NCBI GenBank assembly: GCA_027569505.1
Contig: JAPDFF010000103.1
Coordinates: 1-64,000 of the forward strand
Direction: 5' to 3'
Source of the DNA: Chloridium humicola
Lineage: Eukaryota; Ascomycota; Sordariomycetes; Chaetosphaeriales; Chaetosphaeriaceae
DNA: 64,000 bases
Shown here: positions 56,183 through 64,000 of the stretch, in pieces
How the letters are laid out: each line of letters opens with the position of its first letter
Numbering within the stretch: position 1 is the first letter of the stretch
Notes under the pieces: model-generated
Databases searched by the model: none
Told to the model about the DNA's origin: nothing
Seen by the model: the letters and a program-made list of their open reading frames with translations, nothing else
Made by a program: the position numbers and the translations under genes

Positions 56183-57128
56183 TTAAGCATCGATGAAGCC
56201 CTTGACGTTCTTGAGCCAGCCCATGTACTCCTTCTGCTCCTTGACGTCCATGTAGTCGGGCACGAAGACGGCCAGTGACTGGTTGATACCACGCTCCTCG
56301 AGGTAGCGCTCCATCATAATCTGCAGGTCCTCGTCGAGGCTGCCGAACGGCGGGCCGGGGTAGGCGTCCTGGGCGGCGTGGACGGCGGCAGCGTCGGAGC
56401 TGTGGGCCATCTTGGGGTCCTTGTAGTAGTAGAGGTTCTCAAGGACGATGGCGCCGTCCTGGGCGAGGGCCTCGATGTTGAGGGCGCCCTGGTTGGGCTT
56501 CTCGATGACGACGTTCAGGCGGCAGGGGATGGCGGCGTCATCGGAGCCGGCCTCCATGTCCTCGTTGGCCTCCTGGGCGAGGTCGGCAGCGCCGCCACGG
56601 CTCTGGGAGTCGCGGCCGTTCTCGAGGTCGTCAAGCTCGTCCTCCATGGCCTGGTCCTCCATCATGTCGGGCTCGTAGTTGTGCAGGTCGGAGATGGAGA
56701 AGGTGACGGTGATCCTGAGCGGTTAGCATCGCGGGCGCAGCAATTGGGTCGGGAAGAGCTTACTTCTCGTTGCCGTAGGTGCGGGTAAGGACAACATCCT
56801 CCTTGCCGGCAACATCCTCGAGGGTGAAGGGGCCGTTCTCGAGGAAGTCCTTGATGCTGGCCGGGAGCGGCTCGTTCTCCTTAACGTCCTTCTCGAACTG
56901 GATTTCGCTAGCGAGCTTGGCAGAGAGCTCCTCGTCGACCTCGCCTGGGGCGTCTTGAGCGCGGAAGAGCGAGGTGGAGAAGGCAGAGACTTGTTGGGTG
57001 CGGAGGAGGGCGGAAGGGCGGGCGCTGAGGATGGCGGTTGTCCGCTGGCAGCGGGAGAAGGTGGATGTGGCAGAGGCGCGGGCCAGAGTCCTGGGCGCAG
57101 CGCGCGCGATGGTCCGAAGAGACATCAT
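56183..57128 (-). CDS. mam33: MAM33/p32 mitochondrial matrix protein
   Basis: Two exons, 56764-57128 and 56183-56714 (49-nt intron, phase 2), give 298 residues. It belongs to the mitochondrial glycoprotein (p32/gC1qBP) family, acidic trimeric matrix proteins linked to mitochondrial translation and respiratory function. The first ~55 residues are an Arg/Ser/Ala-rich presequence without acids. Family hallmarks are EIQFEKDVKENEPLP, TRTYGNEK, ITVTFSISD and the C-terminal YLEERGINQSLAVFVPDYMDVKEQKEYMGWL. A central acidic loop is typical. Of two adjacent ATGs (57128 and 57125) the first is used here; the frame is open further upstream without presequence character. Confidence 0.94.
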
Positions 57129-57669
57129 TTTGAATGTGTTATGTGGTTGTTGTGGAGGTGAGGAGAACAGAAAAGACGGGGAGGAGATTTTCGAGTTGGA
57201 TGGGATGATGGGATGGGATGTAAGTTCTGGGAGGAGGACCCTCGAGACCAAGCCATCCTGGACCTCAACGGCCGACGAAAAAATTCAGCGCACGGGCCAT
57301 ACGTTCAATCCAATCAGGAGCAGGAAATCCCATTGGCAGTGCCCACGATAAGAGTTAAGCTCCGATAAGCATGTTATCGAACATCTCGAGAACCTTCGAG
57401 GCCATCATCATTCATCAACATCATCAATAGAGCATCAAGCTCCAGAGTCTATTTTGTCTTTGTCGTTAGGGTATTTGGTCATCACTCATAACTTCATGAA
57501 AACAGTCGTAACCCGCCAGAACGCCAGAAATCATCTGCCCAATCATCCCTTCCTCCCATTTCCCGTCCTTCCCCCCCCCCTTTTCTCTTTGGTGACTTGG
57601 TCGACTTGCAATGTTGAATGCTTCATTACCATCTCAGTCTCAACTCGCCACTGAAGAGTTAAATTCACC
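57129..57669. other. mam33 promoter and spacer
   Basis: No gene seen. C11 occurs near 57571-57581. Confidence 0.5.
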
Positions 57670-57954
57670 TTAACACCACCCCCTCACCCCAACCCTCCTC
57701 CCGCCCCCTCTCCTTTTACCAATCCCCATCCCCATGCCAAACCCCACGCTCGCCGCCACCGCGGCTCTCACAGTTTCTTTACACTGCCAGCACTGGTACC
57801 CCGTGGCATCGCGCTGGCAGAGGATGCCTGCGAGGCAAGAGCCGAATATCCCACTGTTGGTTTTGGCAATGAGACAGAGCTGTTCCGAGATGAGCACTGT
57901 CTCTTCGCGGGTGCAGCGGTTGCAGATGCGGATGTGCGTTTTATAGGTGCACAT
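57670..57954 (-). CDS. Small Cys-rich protein, possible zinc-binding
   Basis: A 94-residue single-exon frame. Cysteines are arranged as MC, CNRC, C, C, C and CWQC, a pattern that could bind one or two zincs, followed by a Gly/Arg-rich basic tail. No signal peptide or membrane segment. Supporting a real gene: a textbook 49-nt leader intron upstream (58006-58054: GTAACC donor, CTAAC, CCAG acceptor) and a TATA-like ATATAT near 58137-58143. I believe similar small CxxC proteins occur in other ascomycetes, but I cannot name a family or function. Confidence 0.6.
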   Translation of the reverse strand: MCTYKTHIRICNRCTREETVLISEQLCLIAKTNSGIFGSCLAGILCQRDATGYQCWQCKETVRAAVAASVGFGMGMGIGKRRGGGRRVGVRGWC

Positions 57955-58005
57955 TTTGGGTGTTTGGGGGTGATGGTTGGGTGGTGGTTGAGTGGGTGTG
58001 GGTTT

Positions 58006-58054
58006 CTGGAGGGGTTAGCTTGGAGTCTTTGGTGGTGGGTTTTGGGGGGGTTAC
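58006..58054 (-). other. Predicted 5'UTR intron of the small Cys-rich gene
   Basis: AAG|GTAACC donor, GCTAACC branch site and CTCCAG acceptor; 49 nt, ending about 50 nt upstream of the ATG at 57954. Confidence 0.55.
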
Positions 58055-58159
58055 CTTGTGTTGTAAGAAGAGAATTGGGTAGGAGGGAGGTGGAGGAAGG
58101 TGTGTCGGCTGTATGTGATGTTGGTTCTGGGATGGGATATATTGGTCTCAGCAGGTGAG

Positions 58160-59430
58160 TTTGAATAGGTGGTTTCTAGGTGTGCTTGTGGATAGGGAAG
58201 CCTGAAAGAGAGAAGCACAAAAAAATTAAGCTTGATGAGGGAGGGGTTGGAGGCATAATATAGACGGCGAGACTCGATCTCGATCTCGACATGAGCACAA
58301 CGGGCGGACTCGATACGATCCGTCCTGCTGCCACACCACATCCTCCAGTCGAGCACTATGCTGAGTGAAGTCGACTCGACTCGCCGCGGGGCATGGCCAA
58401 TGTCCCAACCACACGGATACGCTCCGTCACCCACGAGGGGTTGTACTGCGGCAAGAGGAGAAGTTGAGGACATAGCATCCCAAGTCGAGTGTTGCAGTCA
58501 AACATGGCAAGCAGCACAAGGTTCTGTTAGTGCACGTATCCGCCGTCGAGGGAGGGCAACGGGAGGAAACAACGGAAGACGGGAACAGGCACAGGCGCCA
58601 GTGATGTGACATGTCATACACGTTCGGAGAGACATGGCCGGAGCGCAAGGTGGTCGACGATTCCCATTCTCCTATGAGATTGCTAGCGACTGAGGCTCCG
58701 CTGCTCGGACTCGGCGGACTCGGACGCAAGGCATGCCAAGACTGACGACGACGTTCCCAGAGCTCCGGTCTCAGGGAGATGAGATGGGCTCGGGCCGTGG
58801 CTGACACCCGGATACCTGCCGCTGCCCTGTGCGTGCGACTGTGTCCCGTCCGGCCAATTGCGGAGCCGGAAGCGCCCGGTCCTGCCTTGCCCTGCCAGGC
58901 CGTTGGCAGCATGAACCTGTCAAAGCCGCGCGGTGAAACGGTGAGCTGGCAGTTATTGGCGGCGTGCCGGCAAACGCAAGCGCAGCTTTGACATGTTTAC
59001 CCGCGGCCATGGTTACCCTGGGATGGCAGCGGCCGGGGAGCTGCATGGTGGCCCTGCCCCTCTGTGTTTCGGAGGTGCATGGCGTGCGGAGTATGGAAGC
59101 ATGGGCGATTCCAAGTCTTCTTCGACGACCCCCTGAAGACGCAGCCTAGCACGGCCAGCCGCAGACGGCAGGGCATCTCCGCCAAGGAGATGTTGCCAGG
59201 GCACCGGAGGAAGACAGAGGGGCGGAGGCACGGCATATGAGCACGCATATCCGCCGCTGTCATGGTTGAAGCCCGACTGTGCCTCAGAATGTCTCAGACA
59301 GTTTGCTTCTGGCATCCACGCATCCGACGCGCGAGAGGAGCCCGCCAGTCACGATGGACGTAGTCTTATCCCCCGCGTGGTGAGCTCATGGACGCTGCAT
59401 TGCTCCCTCCCGGTTGGCAGAGCCGTCATA
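58160..59430. other. Intergenic region downstream of tma16
   Basis: No gene supported. It contains imperfect GACTCGA/CTCGATCTCGA repeats at about 58265-58385. The small open frames have no domain. Confidence 0.45.
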
Positions 59431-60140
59431 TTAGAGACCCTGCGGAGGGAAGCTGGACGGCTTCACATTCCCTGCGGACGAGACCTTCACCCAAGCGAGA
59501 TTGGTTAGAAACGGCCAGGACCCCTCGAACCTGTTGAGCAGCTCAACGTTCTCTTTGGTGGTGAGGTCGGGAAGATCTGAAGATAATTAGACGGGATGGC
59601 TCAGAGATGCGCTAACAGGAGAGCTGCTCACAGAAGCCTTCACGGTACTCCTTCTCGAGTGTCTCGATTTTCATCCGAAGCAGATCCTCCCTGGTGCTTG
59701 CCGGGCGTCCTGCTCGGCGGATTGCCTTGACTTCGCTGTACTCCTCGTCATACTGGTGGACGAACCTTTGATGTGGGTTAGCTGACGGCAAGGAATATGC
59801 TAGCCAACAACGGCACAAGACTCACTCGTGGATCTTTGCCTGGATAGCCTCGAGCTCAAGAGGCTTGTTGTCGTTCTGTTGCACAAACTTCTGGAAGAAC
59901 TTGGCCCGTAGAACTTTTCAGCAGTTAGTCAAATCTGTCAGAGATGTGAAGCGAATGACATCACGCACTGAGCGGCTTGTCCTTCTTCCGCCTGGTCTGA
60001 GCAAGCTTGTCGAGGCGGTCGTCGCGGATCTGGGCGCGGTGAAGCTTTTTGGAGTCGCGGCTGTTCTCGTGGAGGGCCTCGACCGCCCCGTTCCTCTTCT
60101 TTGCAATGTGCTTGCGCATCTTCTCGAGTGTCTTGGCCAT
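59431..60140 (-). CDS. tma16: Tma16, 60S pre-ribosome-associated protein
   Basis: Four exons, 59969-60140, 59826-59913, 59632-59765 and 59431-59576 (introns 55, 60 and 55 nt), give 179 residues, against 178 in yeast Tma16. Tma16 binds nuclear/cytoplasmic pre-60S particles. Evidence: basic N-terminus MAKTLEKMRKHIAKKRNG, the RAKFFQKFVQQNDNKPLEL segment, EFVHQYDEEYSEVKAIRRAGRP, and the C-terminal FYLPDLTTKENVELLNRFEGSW. No single exon exceeds 58 codons, so the gene is easily missed by simple frame searches. It is divergent from exo1 across 0.9 kb. Confidence 0.92.
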
Positions 60141-61039
60141 GGCGTCAAGGATTTATTTTGGTCGCTTCTGATACTGTTGTGAGGTGTGGGCTGCGATGGA
60201 CTGAGTGAGGTGAGCTGTCTGTCTCTGGCTGAGGTTGTTCCTGGAATTTTTTGATGGAGCCCAACGATAACAGTGGGGCGGTGTGCCCTGATAAGCCCTT
60301 AAGTGCTTGCAGATGGACGCGACGCGAAGGTGAGAAGTTAAAATTGAGAAGTCTAGTCCCTTACTTGAAGACTTGATTGATTTGAGGAGCTACCCGTAGC
60401 TATTTCATCCGATCATCAGCTCGCCCTTTGATATTTTAAGCCCGTTCTTCGTAGTGAACTTTATCTGACCCTTGCGTTGAGGCGATTGGCTAGAAGATCT
60501 CGTCCAGGCTTCCAGAACGGACCCCACACTAACCCTGGACCTGGAATGCAATGTGGAGCCGTCGCGGGGGTAACCGAGCCAAGACGCGGTCGCGCTTCCT
60601 TGGCCGTGAATTTGGCGACTGCCCACAATCGACCCAGACCGAGTCTCCAAATCTGGACACAGGCAACCCAGATCAACCACCAGCTGCCGTTACACGAACT
60701 TGTTTCTCGTCATCTTGGCCCACTCCAATCCAATCTGCGGTTTAGTCTGCGCCTGTCAAGCATTGCTGTCTCATATCCTTCGCTTTCGAGTTTTTATCAT
60801 TGAGCCAGGACGCGTCTCAACAAGCCCAGCAAAGTCAACACGAACCCGCGACTTCGAGTCTTCGACGCAATTGCCCCGTCCAGATCCACCCACAAGCGTT
60901 ACAGAGAGGATCAAGGCAGACGGACCACATGGCCTCGGTTTCGCCCTCTGTTTAACAGTTGTTCCTCTTCTGGTGCTGACCTCTTCCACCAAAAACTACT
61001 GTATCTCCTCCATAACCCTTGCACCCGAGGGCTTCCAGC
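60141..61039. promoter_or_regulatory. Divergent promoter of tma16 and exo1
   Basis: A 0.9-kb spacer. The exo1 reading frame happens to be open upstream to about 60700, but that part has no Exo1 similarity, so I treat it as leader. Confidence 0.5.
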
Positions 61040-63393
61040 ATGGGCATCTCAGGTATTTTCCTGCCCTATTCGCACTTTCCCTGACGCCCCTTCTGACGAG
61101 CACCCCAGGTCTCCTTCCCCTGCTCAAGTCCATTCATCGTCCCACAGAACTCAAGAAGTATGCTGGGGAGACGTTTGGCATTGATGCCTATGGCTGGCTC
61201 CACCGAGGTGCCGTCGCTTGTGCCGTCGAGCTAGCCCAGGGCAAGCCGACCCGCAAGTATGTCGACTTCGCCATGCATCGGGTCCGGATGTTCAAGTACT
61301 TTGGCGTCACCCCATATCTCGTGTTCGACGGCGACTTCCTTCCCAGCAAGGCCAAGACAGAGGATTCCCGGGCCAAGCGGCGGGAGGAAGCCAAGAGGAT
61401 TGGCCTAGAGCTTCTGAGGGCTGGGAAGCCTTCACAAGCGTTTGCCGAACTCCAAAAGGCCATCGATGTCACCCCGGAGATGGCCCGCCATCTGATCGAG
61501 GAGCTCAAAAAAGCCGATGTTCCATATGTGGTTGCACCATACGAAGCAGACGCCCAGATGGTCTACCTCGAACGCCAGGGAATCATTAGCGGTATTGTTT
61601 CTGAAGACTCGGATCTGCTGGTATTCGGTGCGAAGCGTCTGTTGACCAAGATGGACCAGCATGGCCAATGCGTCGAGATCAACCGGAGAGACTTCTGCGC
61701 CGTCCGCGAGGTTTCCCTTACTGGCTGGACAGACAACGAGTTTCGGCACATGGCCATCTTTAGCGGTTGCGACTACCTAGACAGCGTCAACAATATCGGC
61801 CTCAAGACGGCATACCGCTTGATTCGAAAGCACAAGACTCCTGAGCGCGTTGTCAGGATGCTGCGCTTCAATGGAAAACATCAGATCCCGGAGAGCTATC
61901 TCGATGACTTCAAGCAAGCCGAACTTACCTTTCTACACCAGCGCGTGTTCTGCCCCAAGAAGCAGGACATCGTTCTCCTGACGGAACCTGAGCCCACTGT
62001 CAACATTGACGACATGCCGTTCATCGGAGCGCCGGTAGCGACAGACCTGGCCAGGTCCATCGCTGTTGGTGATGTCAATCCCATTACCAAGCGGCGCATC
62101 GTGGTCCCAGTCGCGCCATCGCCCGGGAAGAGGAGAATCAGCCAAGCACTCGCTCCGGCCACCGGGCCGGCGAGAAGTCTGGGGAAGCCAATCAACGAGT
62201 ACTTCAAGGACAAGAGCGCCAACCGCATTCCGCTGGGCGAGATGGATCCGAATTGTTTTTTGGTTGAGGGTGACAACGCTGGCAATGCCGCCGAAGAGGA
62301 TGTTCCCCAACCTGTTGAGATCCAGCTTCCGAGACCGTATTTGGACGGAGTGGAGGACTCGGCGAGCCCAGCCCGGCCCTACACCAACCGTGGCCGCGTC
62401 CTCCGTCGGCAGAGCGAACCCATCTCGAAGCTTCTTGCCGGTTTGGAACACTTTGAGTCCTCAGAAAACCGCCGTCGGACCGTGGGCCCGGCGATCCAAG
62501 TATACCAGGACCCTGTTGCTTCCACCAGGCCGCCAAAGAAAGCGCGCCTGTGCCAGGACGCGGCCCTAGATGGAGCCCCCATCGCGACCCCTGAAAAGAG
62601 CAAGTTCTTCTCGACGAAGCAGAAGAAGCCCATTAAGAAGAAGGCGGCAGATCCAATACTGATGTCGGATGATTCGATCGACGAGGTCTTCCGGAACCTC
62701 CCCGATACTGGTTCATGGCGGTCTGAGAAGCCCGTCAAATCTGCCGAAGACGTCGCCATTTTTGCGGAGCCCTCTCCCAAGAAGCTGAAGATCGATGCCC
62801 CCCCGCACAATACCCACGGCGACAAAGCCGACGAAGTGATCGAGGTCCCAGCCTCATCCCCAATCCAACACGGACCGACCCAGGAGCGCAGCCCTCCCAA
62901 CCCCACGTCGATGACGCCCCTCGGAGACCTCCTCAGGAGCTTCTCCTACGACAAAGTGAAGCCGCCGCGCACCCGGTTTTCCCACGGCCTGCCAACGCCA
63001 GCGTCCAGTCTCCAGACAATGGCCACACCAAGGACCATCAGCCCAGCCAACTCGCAAGCGTCGATGCCCACGCCTCTTCAGCGCATCGGTGCGCGGGCGA
63101 TGCATCGCGGGAAGTCTCAAAATGCCGTGCTGTCGACCCCGAGGACGCCGTCGTCCAGTAGCGGCGGCAGTAAATCGAAGCATTTCGGGGCGCTGTCTGT
63201 AAACCCGGCATTTGTCCCGCTGCCGAAAGTGGATGTTGATGAGGTTGAGGCGCTGAACAGGCCGTTGGGGGGTAGTGAAGATCAGATCATCCCTGAGAGT
63301 GACGGGGAGAATGATGGCGAGGAGGAGGGGGTGTTGGTGAGGCCGATGAATGCGGCGAGGAGGTTGAATTTGTCCAAGTTTTTGTACTCGTGA
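61040..63393 (+). CDS. exo1: Exonuclease 1 (5'-3' flap/exonuclease of the FEN1/XPG family)
   Basis: Nuclear nuclease for mismatch repair and DNA-end resection. A 13-nt first exon (61040-61052) is joined across a 56-nt intron to 61109-63393, giving 765 residues beginning MGISGLLPLLKSIHRP. This restores the Met-Gly N-terminus that threads into the XPG-family active site. Metal ligands are in place: Asp30 (GIDAYGW), Asp78 (FDGD), Glu150 and Asp152 (YEADAQ), Asp171 and Asp173 (SEDSDLL), and Asp226 (SGCDYLD), almost exactly the human numbering. The helix-two-turn-helix GLKTAYRLIRKH follows. The C-terminal half is disordered, Pro/Ser/Lys-rich, as in other Exo1 proteins, and carries partner-binding motifs that cannot be pinned down here. 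Confidence 0.95.
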
Positions 63394-64000
63394 TGAGTGT
63401 TTGGCGTCATTGTTGGTGGAGGCCGAAGGGTTGGCGAGCTGTATGGTGGGGGGAATCAGTGCATAGCGCTGGCGTTTGGGATCTGGGAGCGACTGTAGTT
63501 CTGGGTTATCATGTTAGGTGTAGTCATTTTATTGTTACCAAACGGGTTATGGGAGATGATGTTGATGGAACAACTGGGCTGGTGTTGTTGAGGAGTGGTT
63601 GGTGCCCCACTTCTTGAGGTCTGATGTCAGGACGAAGAGCTGTTCGTGGTTGAAGGGAATGAAAGTCAGCATTTGTTCTGGAAGACATTTGAGATAGGCC
63701 GGTGTATTAGTAAGGTAATGAGGCTATTGTCTCACAGGCCTTCACTGTCGTTATTCATCACCCTTCTCTTAACTATTTTTCGTTGTAGCCGTCGCCGTTG
63801 CTTTGGCCCACTTACACCAACTGCTATCTACTTTCACCGCCCGGCAGAATCCGAGCTGCAGATGTGGGGCGCGCTTGTGCTTCTCCACATCCACCCAAAA
63901 TTTCGACGGCGATAAAAATCATGCGCATCCCAGCCCGCCTTCAATTTTCCACAGTTGGGACGGCGAGACCAACCGTTTAATTCCACCGCTCACCGCCGAA
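63394..64000. other. Region downstream of exo1
   Basis: exo1 3'UTR and spacer to the window edge. No gene seen. Confidence 0.5.

Noticed and set aside
60700..61039. N-terminal extension of Exo1 by over 100 residues
   Set aside because: The upstream part has no Exo1 similarity and would destroy the required MGI N-terminus; a micro-exon with good splice signals explains the data.
1..64000. Transposons, CRISPR arrays, prophage or horizontally acquired islands
   Set aside because: No transposase, integrase, long terminal or inverted repeats, or regularly spaced repeats were seen; composition is even across the window.

Overview
The window is nuclear DNA of a filamentous ascomycete (Pezizomycotina), most likely a sordariomycete and possibly Sordariales. 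Support: GC-rich genes with short 49-82 nt introns carrying CTAAC/CTGAC branch points, a fungal TPP riboswitch inside a 5'UTR intron, a tRNA-Lys with a short intron, monocistronic genes on both strands with CT-rich leaders, and families typical of these fungi (LCCL membrane protein, questin-oxidase-like protein, DHA1 transporter). No transposon, CRISPR array, viral or bacterial island was recognised. The exact species cannot be told from the sequence alone.

Layout. 1-7.3 kb: an Hpc2/ubinuclein-type HIR-complex subunit (+) and a four-exon DHA1 MFS transporter (-). 7.3-13.4 kb: a 6 kb intergenic region without a supportable gene. 13.4-15.9 kb: a five-exon RasGAP (+). 18.9-21.8 kb: xylulose-5-P/fructose-6-P phosphoketolase (+), followed by an intron-containing tRNA-Lys(CTT). 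24.9-26.2 kb: an uncharacterised fungal protein with an N-terminal basic block (+). 28.1-30.5 kb: Nop9 (-). 31.1-35.1 kb: a membrane-linked alpha/beta hydrolase (+), a haloacid-dehalogenase-like hydrolase (-) and an HNH-type protein (+). 35.4-37.9 kb: a 4-TM protein (-) and a very small secreted protein (-). 39.5-42 kb: an AMMECR1 protein (+) and a divergent Ras-like GTPase (-). 43.8-47.5 kb: a PLP decarboxylase of the GAD/CSAD type (+) convergent with THI4 (-), whose leader carries a TPP riboswitch. 48.1-55.6 kb: a GPI-anchor-type surface protein (-), a questin-oxidase-like protein (+), a Pol III-like element and an LCCL membrane protein (-). 56.2-64 kb: MAM33/p32 (-), a small Cys-rich protein (-), Tma16 (-) and Exo1 (+).

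The genes are mostly conserved housekeeping functions (chromatin, ribosome biogenesis, DNA repair, thiamine and carbon metabolism) mixed with lineage-restricted secreted or membrane proteins. They do not form an evident biosynthetic cluster. The most informative regulatory element is the THI4 riboswitch: it sits 13 nt downstream of a 5' splice site and fills most of a 202 nt leader intron. The most unusual global pattern is that the coding strand of most genes switches from C-rich to G-rich over the last few hundred bases. Exon boundaries are my own predictions from splice consensus, reading-frame continuity and family similarity; no transcript or database comparison was possible.
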